Below are positions 26,502-34,348 of a stretch of 64,000 nucleotides of DNA, in pieces. The notes under the pieces are model-generated. The model saw only the letters and a list, made by a program, of their open reading frames with translations, was not told the origin of the DNA and did not search any database. The translations under genes and the position numbers were made by a program. The DNA lies in contig NZ_JAMKCQ010000001.1 in NCBI RefSeq assembly GCF_024169515.1, forward strand, positions 992,001 to 1,056,000. The letters run 5' to 3'. The DNA comes from Erwinia aphidicola (GTDB lineage Bacteria > Pseudomonadota > Gammaproteobacteria > Enterobacterales > Enterobacteriaceae). Numbering within the stretch: the stretch's first letter is position 1; every line of letters begins with the position of its first letter.

Positions 26502-27272
26502 TTATTTGGCGGCTAACCACTGCCCGACAACCTGCTGATACTCACCGGTGGCTTTGCTGAGGTGTAGCCACTGGTCAACGTACATCTTCCAGCTGATATC
26601 ATCACGCGGCAGCATCCACGCCTTCTCGCCGTACTGCAGCGGCTTATCCGGGTTGATCGCGCACAGCTGCGGAAAACGCTTCTGCTGGTACAGCGCTTCC
26701 GATGCATCGGTGATCATCACATCGGCTTTCTTATCTACCAGCTGCTGGAAAATCGTCACGTTGTCATGGAATAACGTCAGATTTGCCTGCGGCAGATACG
26801 CATGAACAAAGGCCTCATTGGTGCCGCCCGCCGGTTCGATCAGGCGCACCGACGCTTTGTTCATCTGCTCAACGGTGCGGTATTTCTTTTTATCGGTGCA
26901 GCGCACCAGCGGGATTTTGCCGTCGGTGTCCAGCGGGTTAGCAAACCACGCCGTCTGCTGGCGCTTCAGCGTCACCGATACGCCGCCCAGCGCCACGTCA
27001 CACTGCTTGGCGATAAAATCGGGGGTCATGGTTTTCCAGCTGGTCGGCACCCACTTCACTTCCGCACCGAGGCTTTTCGCCAGCGACTGCGCCAGTGAGA
27101 TATCAATGCCTTCGTAACTGCCGTCCGGGCGCAGGTAGGTGTAAGGCTTATAATCCCCGGTAGTACACACGGTTAAGGTCTTGCTTTGCATCACGCGGTC
27201 GAGGCGCGATTGGGCGCTGGCACTACCTGCCACTAGCATCAGGGCGATGACCACCCCGGATTTCATCATCAT
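26502..27272 (-). CDS. pheC: Periplasmic cyclohexadienyl (arogenate/prephenate) dehydratase, PheC type
   Basis: A secreted protein of the solute-binding-protein fold, 256 residues with a signal peptide ending in ASA. Overall it matches Pseudomonas aeruginosa PheC rather than amino-acid binding proteins: TTGDYKPYTY, WVPTSWKTM, EPAGGTNEAFV, DNVTIFQQLVDKKAD, MLPRDD and YVDQWLHL are all in place. PheC converts prephenate to phenylpyruvate and arogenate to phenylalanine. Erwinia herbicola (now Pantoea agglomerans) is known to have such a periplasmic enzyme besides the cytosolic PheA. Start at 27272 is the first of three ATGs; earlier codons have no family support. A binding protein with lost catalysis is the alternative. 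Confidence 0.83.
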   Translation of the reverse strand: MMMKSGVVIALMLVAGSASAQSRLDRVMQSKTLTVCTTGDYKPYTYLRPDGSYEGIDISLAQSLAKSLGAEVKWVPTSWKTMTPDFIAKQCDVALGGVSVTLKRQQTAWFANPLDTDGKIPLVRCTDKKKYRTVEQMNKASVRLIEPAGGTNEAFVHAYLPQANLTLFHDNVTIFQQLVDKKADVMITDASEALYQQKRFPQLCAINPDKPLQYGEKAWMLPRDDISWKMYVDQWLHLSKATGEYQQVVGQWLAAK

Positions 27273-27418
27273 GCTTTTTCTCTCATTGTTGTTATCACTG
27301 TCGGTCCTGTTCCCTGCATTGTTGCTTAAAACGCAAGAGTATTGTGATTGATACCACATTTTTCCCGGCGCTGTCCTCCGGTAGACTCACAGAAATTGCA
27401 CACAGCTGAGAGAAATTC

Positions 27419-28000
27419 ATGAGCCAGATTTTAATTATTGATGCCGGTAAAGCCTTCGCCCACTCTAAAGGCGAGTTAAACCATACCCTGACCAACGTTG
27501 CCGCCAGCTTCCTGCGCGATGCCGGTCACCAGGTCGATGTCACCGTGGTCGACGACGGGTATGTGGTCGCGGACGAAATTGAAAAATACCTCGCCGCCGA
27601 TACCCTCATTTACCAGATGCCGGGCTGGTGGATGGGCGAACCGTGGACGCTGAAAAAATACATCGACGAAGTGTTTACCGAAGGTCACGGCAAACTGTAC
27701 GCCAGCGATGGCCGGACCCGCTCCGACGCGGCGAAAAAATATGGTTCAGGCGGCCTGCTGCAGGGTAAAAACTATATGCTCTCCCTCACCTGGAATGCAC
27801 CGCTGCAGGCGTTTACCGACCCTGAGCAGTTCTTCGAGGGCGTCGGCGTCGACGGCCTGTATCTGCACTTCCACAAAGCCAACCAGTTCCTTGGCATGGA
27901 CGGTCTGCCGACCTTTATCTGTAACGATGTGATCAAACAGCCGGATATTGCCGGGGATATCGCACGCTATCGGACTCATCTGAGCGAAATTTTTGCTTAA
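27419..28000 (+). CDS. mdaB: NADPH:quinone reductase MdaB
   Basis: A 193-residue FAD flavoprotein of the NQO1/MdaB family that reduces quinones by two electrons in the cytosol, limiting redox cycling. It shows the FAD-binding QMPGWWMG and KKYIDEVFTEGHG and the YGSGGLLQGK region characteristic of MdaB. Followed 37 bases later by ygiN, whose product acts on the quinol, as in E. coli. In E. coli qseBC lies just upstream; here a pheC-like gene is divergent instead. Confidence 0.95.
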   Translation: MSQILIIDAGKAFAHSKGELNHTLTNVAASFLRDAGHQVDVTVVDDGYVVADEIEKYLAADTLIYQMPGWWMGEPWTLKKYIDEVFTEGHGKLYASDGRTRSDAAKKYGSGGLLQGKNYMLSLTWNAPLQAFTDPEQFFEGVGVDGLYLHFHKANQFLGMDGLPTFICNDVIKQPDIAGDIARYRTHLSEIFA

Positions 28001-28037
28001 CTGGTAGTTCGCCCATTCGAGTAAGAAGGAAAACAGT

Positions 28038-28346
28038 ATGCTGACCGTGATTGCGGAAATTTGTATCAAGCCAGGCCGCCGTACTGCTGTTCTGCAGGCG
28101 ATAGAGACGTTAACGCCAACCGTGCTGGCTGAAGAGGGCTGCGGCAGCTATCAGACGCTGATCGACCACAAAGCCCAGGTGCCGTGGAAGCAGCATTCGC
28201 CGGAGTCGATCTTTATGGTTGAGCACTGGGAGTCGCTGCGCCACCTTGAGCAGCACCAGCAGGCCGACCATATGGAACGCCACCGCACGGCGATTAAGCA
28301 TGATGTGGTTGATGTGAAGATTTTCGTCTTAGAGCCGGCGTTTTAA
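28038..28346 (+). CDS. ygiN: Quinol monooxygenase YgiN
   Basis: A 102-residue cofactor-free monooxygenase of the ABM ferredoxin-like fold. E. coli YgiN oxidises menadiol to menadione and is thought to complete a quinone cycle with MdaB. Landmarks are MLTVIAEICIKPG at the start, EEGCGSYQTLID, and the FMVEHWESLRHLEQHQQADHM stretch conserved in the family. It is the second gene of the mdaB-ygiN pair and is followed by a palindromic repeat. Confidence 0.95.
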   Translation: MLTVIAEICIKPGRRTAVLQAIETLTPTVLAEEGCGSYQTLIDHKAQVPWKQHSPESIFMVEHWESLRHLEQHQQADHMERHRTAIKHDVVDVKIFVLEPAF

Positions 28347-28361
28347 ACCCTCGCATCAGGT

Positions 28362-28390
28362 AGGGGCCAACCTTCTTTTTCGGTCGGCCC
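28362..28390. repeat. Palindromic repeat after ygiN
   Basis: AGGGGCCAACC and GGTCGGCCC face each other around a T-rich loop, with one mismatch in nine positions, preceded by GGT. It has the same structure and loop composition as the unit at 16835 and lies between the convergent ygiN and LysR genes. Confidence 0.65.
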
Positions 28391-28399
28391 TTGAACATC

Positions 28400-29302
28400 C
28401 TATAACAGCGTTTTGCTGGCGAACTGTTCGCTGAGGTAGTCCAGAAAACAGCTGATGCGCGTCGACAGCGTGCTGTTGCGGTAGTAAACCGCATGGATGG
28501 GATGGCGCATCTCGTGCGTTTCAGCAACCAGCACCGGGATTAACCGGCCTTCAGCCAGATCCTCGCGGCTGAGGAAATCAGAAATACGCGTAATCCCCAT
28601 GCCGTTAACCGCCAGCTGGCGCAGCGTTTCGCCACTGGAGGCAAACACCGTCGGTTTGATCTGCAAAAACACCCCTTCCGAACGCCACACCGGCCAGACG
28701 TTGTGCTGATCGAGATTGCTAAAGCCCAGCAGCTGATGATTCTCCACCATATCTGCCACGCTGTGCGGCGTACCGTGGCGGGCAAGATAGTCCGGGCTGG
28801 CCATCAGCCGCAGCTTACTGCTGCCGAGCGCGCGCGCGTGCATGGTGGAGTCGCGCAGGTCGCCGATGCGGATAGCGATATCGGTCTGCTGCTCCAGCAG
28901 GTCGATCACCACCTCATCAGTATTTAACTCCAGCTGGATCAGCGGGTAGCGGCGTGAAAACTCCGCCATCAGCGGCACAATCACATGCAGCATAAACGGC
29001 GTGGCGGCATTGACGCGCAGGCGCCCGGAAGGGATTTCTCGCCGCTGGGCGATCTGCTCTTCGGCGGTCTCTACCGAACGAATAATCTGGCGGGCGTGCT
29101 CCAGGAAGATCTGCCCTTCCTCAGTCAGCGCAATACGGCGGGTGGTGCGGTGCAGCAGCGTGGTCTGCAGCTTGCTCTCCAGGCGACTCAGCGCACGGCT
29201 GATGCCGGAGGTGGTCTGGTTTAGCTGGTCTGCAGCAGCGGTGATCGAACCGGTGTCGACCACCACCACCCACGCGCGTAACTCTTCAAGGGTGATTTTC
29301 AC
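28400..29302 (-). CDS. LysR-family transcription regulator
   Basis: A 300-residue LysR-type regulator. The N-terminal winged HTH is clear (LRAWVVVVDTGSITAAADQLNQTTSGISRALSRLE, split here as residues 7-42), followed by a linker and the substrate-binding-like effector domain of two Rossmann subdomains (DIAIRIGDLRDSTMHARALG near 143). It reads like the large DmlR/AaeR-type subgroup. It is divergent from the cytochrome b561-like gene with 220 bases between, so it may regulate that gene and perhaps the operon after it; this is inferred only from position. The effector is unknown. Confidence 0.88.
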   Translation of the reverse strand: MKITLEELRAWVVVVDTGSITAAADQLNQTTSGISRALSRLESKLQTTLLHRTTRRIALTEEGQIFLEHARQIIRSVETAEEQIAQRREIPSGRLRVNAATPFMLHVIVPLMAEFSRRYPLIQLELNTDEVVIDLLEQQTDIAIRIGDLRDSTMHARALGSSKLRLMASPDYLARHGTPHSVADMVENHQLLGFSNLDQHNVWPVWRSEGVFLQIKPTVFASSGETLRQLAVNGMGITRISDFLSREDLAEGRLIPVLVAETHEMRHPIHAVYYRNSTLSTRISCFLDYLSEQFASKTLL

Positions 29303-29522
29303 GAGAGGGCCTTGTGGTTAGAAGAGCGCACCCAACTGGATGCGAATGGCGCATCAATTCTAACAGAGGTTGATAAAAAAATTGCCATCCCGGCTGATAC
29401 CCGGCAGCAGTTTTTTGCAGGAATAAATATCATCATGCATTTTTTCATTAAGGTTAATTTAATAATTCCCTGGCACAATCGCTAGCATCAGTCAGAAAAA
29501 TAAAATTAACGGGAAAAATCTT

Positions 29523-30080
29523 ATGAGCAAAGCAATCAGAATCTCGCTACCGCACGCAGATGCGCCATTTTTTCGCGGCCTGCATATTCTCGTTGCGCTG
29601 ATGATCCTTGCGCAGATTATTAACTCTAATTTTACTGAGCGTGAAGCGCTGGATGAGAAAGGCCTGACGAGTATTATCACCTGGATGCATGTTATTTCCG
29701 GGTTCTCTCTTATTGTGTTGGGCGTCATCATGCTGGGCTGGATGTTAGCGCAGCGCGGTGCGCGCTATTATTTTTCCTGGTTACATTTTGATTTTAGCGA
29801 CATTGCGCAAGATATCGCCACGCTGAAGCGCCTGCGTCTGCCTGAAGCCCATTCAGGAGGTATCGCTGCCACCATTCAGGGGCTGGGCGTGCTGTCACTG
29901 CTGGGCGTTGCCCTTTCCGGGGGGATCTGGTTTCTCTTGAATGCTGCGCAAAACCCGCTGGCGCATAGCGTGATGCACTGGCATAAAAATCTGACAACGT
30001 TTGTTGAAATCTATTTTTTCGCTCATGGAGCCATGGGATTACTTCATATTTTTCTCAACAGTAAGCTATTTCAACGCTGA
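29523..30080 (+). CDS. Cytochrome b561-like membrane protein
   Basis: A 185-residue inner membrane protein with four hydrophobic segments (near residues 20-38, 53-78, 118-140 and 150-175). His residues in or beside the helices (H21 in FFRGLHIL, H56 in TWMHVISG, and the C-terminal HWHKNL and FAHGAMGLLHIF) fit two b-type hemes. This is the pattern of the prokaryotic cytochrome b561 / Ni-Fe hydrogenase cytochrome b family, which passes electrons from quinol. It lies 71 bases upstream of the thermostable-hemolysin operon on the same strand and could serve an oxidase there. Codon use and lower GC at its start hint at acquired DNA. Confidence 0.82.
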   Translation: MSKAIRISLPHADAPFFRGLHILVALMILAQIINSNFTEREALDEKGLTSIITWMHVISGFSLIVLGVIMLGWMLAQRGARYYFSWLHFDFSDIAQDIATLKRLRLPEAHSGGIAATIQGLGVLSLLGVALSGGIWFLLNAAQNPLAHSVMHWHKNLTTFVEIYFFAHGAMGLLHIFLNSKLFQR

Positions 30081-30151
30081 AGTTAGAAAACAGCCTAATT
30101 CATCAGCTCTCAATGCAACTCAATTTATAAAAGAGAAAATGAGGTAATCCT

Positions 30152-30796
30152 GTGAAAATACACTCTCCCTACAGCCTGAAGTGGTGTAATGGCGGCCAGG
30201 AAATTAACGATACCAGTATTTTTATTCGCGAAAAATATCGTGAGACGTATAACGCCCAGTTAACAGAATGTATGCCCTGGCTACTGAGTCTGCATGACGC
30301 ACAAGGGGAGCTTAACGCTGCCTGCGGTATCCGGCTGGCTGGCGCAGGGCCGCTCTATCTGGAGCAGTATCTCGACGCCCCTGTTGAAGTGCTGATGTCT
30401 GACCATTTCCCGCAGGAGATCGCGCGCAATACCCTCGTTGAAGTGGGGAATTTCGCCGCCAGCGACGGGGCATCCGCAAGGGTGATGTATGCCGCTGTCT
30501 GTCTGTTGCTTAATCGCTATCACTTCACACACATTGTTTTTACCGGGACCCATAAAATTCGCAATATCTTTTCACGCCTGCGCCTTAGCCCTGTGCTGTT
30601 AAGCGATGCTCACCCTGAACGCCTGCGCGGCAGCCGCGACAGGTGGGGTAGCTACTATCAGTATCAGCCACAGGTCATGGTGGGGGAGCTCGCTGGCGGC
30701 CAGTCAACGCTTAGCCAGAGCAGTCTGCTTTTTAGCCTGTTTGCCACGCTGCCAGACGCGCCATGGTCCTGTCCGGGGAGTACAGCATGCTTATAA
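30152..30796 (+). CDS. Thermostable-hemolysin family protein (GNAT/LuxI-like fold)
   Basis: A 214-residue protein that I assign to the thermostable hemolysin (delta-VPH) family. The N-terminal FIREKYRETYNA (residues 24-35), the LHDAQGELNAACGIR strand, VEVGNFAAS (96-104) and HIVFTGTHKIRNIFSRLRLSP (127-147) follow the order of the GNAT/acyl-homoserine-lactone-synthase fold. A role in acyl transfer is therefore as plausible as haemolysis; no signal peptide or membrane helix is visible. It begins with GTG behind GAGG. It is the first gene of a five-gene overlapping operon and overlaps the AMP-ligase gene by 10 bases. Confidence 0.78.
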   Translation: MKIHSPYSLKWCNGGQEINDTSIFIREKYRETYNAQLTECMPWLLSLHDAQGELNAACGIRLAGAGPLYLEQYLDAPVEVLMSDHFPQEIARNTLVEVGNFAASDGASARVMYAAVCLLLNRYHFTHIVFTGTHKIRNIFSRLRLSPVLLSDAHPERLRGSRDRWGSYYQYQPQVMVGELAGGQSTLSQSSLLFSLFATLPDAPWSCPGSTACL

Positions 30797-32223
30797 CGCT
30801 GCTTGAACAGTGGGCAGATCAGCGCCCCGAACAGCCCGCTCTGACCAACGAGAGCCGCAGCTGGAACTGGCGAGAGTACCGTGATGCCGTGTTCAGTATC
30901 GCGGCACAGCTTTCAGCCTTAAACATACGCCGCCTTGCACTGGCCGGTAATAACAGCGCTGAATGGGCCATCTTCGATCTTGCCTGCATTCATAGCGGGA
31001 TTGTCTGCATACCCGTACCGCCTTTTTTTTCCAGTACCCAGCAGAGCTGGCTGCTCGAATCCTGCATGGCAGATGCCATCGTCGGGGGAGAACGGCGTTC
31101 AGGCTGGACCCGTGCGGCCTCCACTCTCGGTGAGCTGCAGATTCGCCGGGTTGAGGCGGCCACCGAGCTGCCTGCGGAAACGGCAAAAATCACTTACACC
31201 TCGGGAACTACCGGTGAACCAAAGGGGGTCTGTCTCAGTCTTGCAGGCATGAGCTGGAGTGCGCATACCCTCGCCATGCAAATGCGCCCTCTCTCCCTGC
31301 AGCGCCATATGGTGACGCTGCCTCTGTGCACGCTGCTCGAAAACCTGTGTGGCATCTATATTCCGCTCTGCTTAGGGGTTGAAACGATTGTCCTGCCTCC
31401 TGCAATGATCGGTTTTGAAGGATCCAGCCAGTTTAATCCTGCCAGCTTCGCGCAGGCGCTGACGCGCTGGCAGCCACAAAGCCTGGTTCTGGTGCCTGAG
31501 TTGATTCGCGTGCTTTATCAGTTACATCTGAAGCAGCCGGTCTGTACCGCCTCACTGCGTTTTGTTGCCGCAGGGGGCGCTAAGATTTCATCAGCCCTTC
31601 TCGAGCAGGCGCAACAGCTCGGGCTTCCTGTCTTTGAGGGCTATGGCCTGTCTGAATGTGGCTCTGTGGTGAGCCTTAACCTGCCTGGCAGCAATCAAAC
31701 GGGCAGCGCGGGCAGGCTGCTTCCGGGCATCAGTGCAGCGCTTAACAATCGTGGAGAGCTGGTCATTGACAGCCCGGCAAACGCCCTCGGCTATCTCAAC
31801 GGTTCGCTTCAGCATGGCGCTGTATGCAGCGGCGATATCGCTCATCTTGATGAGGCGGGATTTGTTCACATCACCGGACGCAAAAAAAACGTCCAAATTA
31901 CCGCCTTTGGCCGTAATTTTTCACCGGAATGGATTGAGGCGGAAGCGATGGTTTGCCCTGCCGTGCGCCGGCTGGTGATCTTTGGTGAAGGATTGGCCAC
32001 CAATGTTGCACTGGTCGATGCGATGCCGGGCATGGAGGAGGCCGCGCGCGCGCAGCTGCACCAGCTGTCGCAGCGGTTACCCGATTACGCCCAGCTGCAT
32101 CACCTTTTGTTTACGCCGACGATCTCATCGCCGGCGGTATTAACCCCCAACGGTCGGCCACGGCGCGATGCCATCTGGCAATTATTCCATGAACAGATTC
32201 TCAGCTATAGCGAGGCGTCATAA
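30787..32223 (+). CDS. AMP-forming acyl-CoA ligase-like enzyme
   Basis: A 478-residue adenylate-forming enzyme of the ANL superfamily, which activates a carboxylic acid as its acyl-AMP. The P-loop TSGTTGEPKG (138-147), FEGYGLSECG, GDIAHLDEAGFVHITGRKKN and the FSPEWIEAE hinge region are intact. At the C-terminal catalytic site the usual Lys of LTxxxKxxR appears to be Arg (LTPNGRPRR). It is shorter than typical fatty-acyl-CoA ligases (~550). The ATG at 30787 is preferred over 30763 because GGAG lies 6 bases upstream. No carrier protein is fused or adjacent. Its last base is shared with the next gene's ATG. Confidence 0.87.
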   Translation: MLITLLEQWADQRPEQPALTNESRSWNWREYRDAVFSIAAQLSALNIRRLALAGNNSAEWAIFDLACIHSGIVCIPVPPFFSSTQQSWLLESCMADAIVGGERRSGWTRAASTLGELQIRRVEAATELPAETAKITYTSGTTGEPKGVCLSLAGMSWSAHTLAMQMRPLSLQRHMVTLPLCTLLENLCGIYIPLCLGVETIVLPPAMIGFEGSSQFNPASFAQALTRWQPQSLVLVPELIRVLYQLHLKQPVCTASLRFVAAGGAKISSALLEQAQQLGLPVFEGYGLSECGSVVSLNLPGSNQTGSAGRLLPGISAALNNRGELVIDSPANALGYLNGSLQHGAVCSGDIAHLDEAGFVHITGRKKNVQITAFGRNFSPEWIEAEAMVCPAVRRLVIFGEGLATNVALVDAMPGMEEAARAQLHQLSQRLPDYAQLHHLLFTPTISSPAVLTPNGRPRRDAIWQLFHEQILSYSEAS

Positions 32224-32888
32224 TGTCCTTCTACCAGACTCTTCAGGAGCAGACCCGTTCTGCGCGCGAAAAAATGCTCTCAACTCCGGTGATTGCCCAC
32301 TGCAGCCAGGGCGCGGTCACCCGTGAAATGTATATCGCCTTCCTGACTCAGGCTTACTACCACGTTAGCCATACCGTACCGCTACTGATGTGCGCCGGAA
32401 GCCGGCTACCCGCCTCGCATGAGTGGGTGCGCGGTGCGCTGGCAGAATATATTGAGGAAGAGTATGGCCACCAGGAGTGGATACTCAATGATATCCAGCA
32501 CTGCGGCGGCGATGTTGAACGCGTCAGAAACGGCCAGCCTGAAAAGGCCATCGAGCTGATGATCGCCTATCTTTATCACCGCATTGAGCGCGTGAACCCC
32601 ATGAGTATATTTGGCATGGTTCAGGTGCTGGAGGGCACCAGCGTCGTGATTGCCACCCCCATCGCCGAGGCGCTGCAACAGTCGCTAGGGTTGGCGGAGG
32701 GTGCAACAACCTATTTGCGTTCCCACGGTGCGCTCGATATGGAGCACCTGAAATTCTTTGAATCACTGATGGATCGCGTGACCTCACCAGAAGACCAGCA
32801 GGCGATTATCCATACCGCACGTCGGGTCTATTCCCTGTATGGCGATATGCTGTCTCAACTGAGTGAACCGACTTATGAATCTGCATAA
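32223..32888 (+). CDS. Heme-oxygenase-like diiron oxidase (TenA-like, HDO superfamily)
   Basis: A 221-residue all-helical protein of the TenA/heme-oxygenase-like fold. It carries a candidate metal-ligand set with HDO spacing: E79/E80 and H83 in EEEYGHQ, E137 in VLEGTS, and H168, D172, H175 in HGALDMEHLKFF. TenA thiaminases lack this set, whereas the non-heme diiron oxidases of this superfamily (UndA, CADD, SznF and relatives) carry it. These enzymes use O2 to decarboxylate, hydroxylate or cleave C-C bonds. It is encoded between an acyl-AMP ligase and an SDR with 1-base and 14-base overlaps, so a carboxylate-derived substrate is inferred. Confidence 0.82.
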   Translation: MSFYQTLQEQTRSAREKMLSTPVIAHCSQGAVTREMYIAFLTQAYYHVSHTVPLLMCAGSRLPASHEWVRGALAEYIEEEYGHQEWILNDIQHCGGDVERVRNGQPEKAIELMIAYLYHRIERVNPMSIFGMVQVLEGTSVVIATPIAEALQQSLGLAEGATTYLRSHGALDMEHLKFFESLMDRVTSPEDQQAIIHTARRVYSLYGDMLSQLSEPTYESA

Positions 32889-33681
32889 TAAAAATATCGT
32901 GCTGACAGGCGCCAGCGGCGGTATTGGTCAGGCGCTGGCGATGAGCCTGGCACAAAAGGGGGCCCGGCTGTGGCTGGTTGGTCGCAATGCAGCGGCTCTG
33001 ACTGAGCTTTGCGAGCGGCTTCCGCATCGGGCACACCACCGGGTGGTGGTGATGAACAGTTACAGCGACGAGGAAATTCAGAATCTGACGGAGACATTCT
33101 GGGGCAGTTCACGCCTGGATGTGCTGATCAATAATGCCGGCACCAGTTGCTTCGCTCTGTTTGACGAACAGTCGTACAGCGACATCCGCGAGCAGATCCG
33201 CGCCAATGTCGAACTCCCACTGTTACTGACCCGGGCGTTAGCCCGACAGTTTAATGCCGACGGTATCATCCTGAATGTGGGGTCTATCCTCGGTGAGATT
33301 GGCCATCCGGGCTATAGCGTTTACAGTGCCACCAAGGCGGCGCTTCATCGCTTTTCTGAAGCGCTGGGGCGAGAGCTTAGCTCGTCTGGCCTGTCCGTAC
33401 TTTACGTCGCCCCGCGTGCCACCCGCACCGGGTTCAATTCCGCCTCTGCCAACGCCCTGAACCACTCGCTGAAAAATGGTGTGGATTCGCCGGAATTTGT
33501 TGCCAGCAAAATCGTATTTGCGCTGGAAAAACAGCGTAAGCGTCTGCGTCTCGGACTGGCAGAACGTCTGTTTGTTAAAATTAATGCTCTGTTTCCTTCG
33601 CTGGTCGACAGTGCGTTAGCTAAGAAAATGTCAGCCATTAATCACTTTGCCCGCCAGTCGGAAAAAGGAGCGGTAAAATGA
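32875..33681 (+). CDS. Short-chain dehydrogenase/reductase of the T-hemolysin operon
   Basis: A 268-residue classical SDR, NAD(P)-dependent. It has TGASGGIG (residues 11-18), NNAG (86-89), catalytic S137, and Y150/K154 in YSATK. The C-terminal ~50 residues include the basic KQRKRLRLGLAERLF and a hydrophobic segment typical of SDRs acting on lipids (the DltE/YqjQ-like style), which may dock it to the membrane. ATG 32875 overlaps the previous gene by 14 bases; a GTG at 32863 is an alternative. It presumably reduces or oxidises the product of the HDO enzyme. Confidence 0.88.
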   Translation: MNLHNKNIVLTGASGGIGQALAMSLAQKGARLWLVGRNAAALTELCERLPHRAHHRVVVMNSYSDEEIQNLTETFWGSSRLDVLINNAGTSCFALFDEQSYSDIREQIRANVELPLLLTRALARQFNADGIILNVGSILGEIGHPGYSVYSATKAALHRFSEALGRELSSSGLSVLYVAPRATRTGFNSASANALNHSLKNGVDSPEFVASKIVFALEKQRKRLRLGLAERLFVKINALFPSLVDSALAKKMSAINHFARQSEKGAVK

Positions 33682-34310
33682 AGGCGTTGAATATCTTTGT
33701 CGCGACTATCGCTATTTCACTGCCTGCGCTCTCTCAGGCAGCGGCCCCCCTCACTGAATTGCAGCAAGGCTGGTCCGTTTGCCAGTACCGCACGCTTGAA
33801 GATCAGAAAGTCGCCTGCTTTACGGCACTCAGTGAAAAAGCGCATCAGGCCTCCAGCGCCAGAAATGACCAACAGGCCGATCTGCTTATCTGGTCAGCTA
33901 TCATTGACAGCAGCTGGGCGGGGGCCAAAGGCGGACTGGGAGCGCTCAGCCTGGTCAAACAGGCGCGCAGCAGTCTGGAAAAAGCCATCGCACTGGAGCC
34001 AGATGCACTTCAGGGATCGGCCTGGACCAGCCTGGGCGCACTTTACTATCAGGTGCCGGGCTGGCCAGTGGCTTTTGGGGATAATGATAAAGCCGATGAA
34101 CTGCTGAAGAAGGCTCTGGCGATCAACCCTGATGGGATTGATTCCAATTACTTTTATGGCGATTTCCAACTCAAACAGGGTAATAAGGCGTTAGCCCGAT
34201 CCTATCTGGAAAAAGCGCAACGGGCAGCGCCACGCCCGGGAAGAGAGATTGCGGATAGCGGTCGCCAAAGCGATATTCAGCGCGATCTGGCCAGGTTGGC
34301 CGGCGAATAA
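33678..34310 (+). CDS. Periplasmic TPR protein (TatT-like)
   Basis: A 210-residue exported protein with a signal peptide ending near residue 22 (LSQAA). At least two tetratricopeptide-like units are visible (LEKAIALEPDALQGSAWTS and LLKKALAINPDGIDSNYFYG, then YLEKAQRAAP). The architecture resembles the TRAP-transporter TatT component family, TPR proteins that form cavities for lipophilic ligands. It starts with ATGA overlapping the SDR stop by 4 bases and ends the operon. A role in binding or exporting the operon's product is inferred from context only. Confidence 0.78.
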   Translation: MKALNIFVATIAISLPALSQAAAPLTELQQGWSVCQYRTLEDQKVACFTALSEKAHQASSARNDQQADLLIWSAIIDSSWAGAKGGLGALSLVKQARSSLEKAIALEPDALQGSAWTSLGALYYQVPGWPVAFGDNDKADELLKKALAINPDGIDSNYFYGDFQLKQGNKALARSYLEKAQRAAPRPGREIADSGRQSDIQRDLARLAGE

Positions 34311-34348
34311 TAAAAACTCAGCCCGAAGGGGGGTTCCCACTTCGGGCT
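34305..34348 (-). terminator. parE terminator overlapping the TPR gene end
   Basis: On the minus strand AGCCCGAAG (34348-34340) pairs with CTTCGGGCT (34328-34320), followed by GAGTTTTTATTATT. It lies 25 bases beyond the parE stop. Its T-run overlaps the last codon region of the convergent TPR gene (stop 34308-34310). On the plus strand the same stem lacks a T-run but can still cap that transcript. Confidence 0.85.

Noticed and set aside
26502..27272. Amino-acid ABC transporter binding protein
   Set aside because: The motif series fits PheC better, and no permease or ATPase gene lies beside it; kept as an alternative in the entry.
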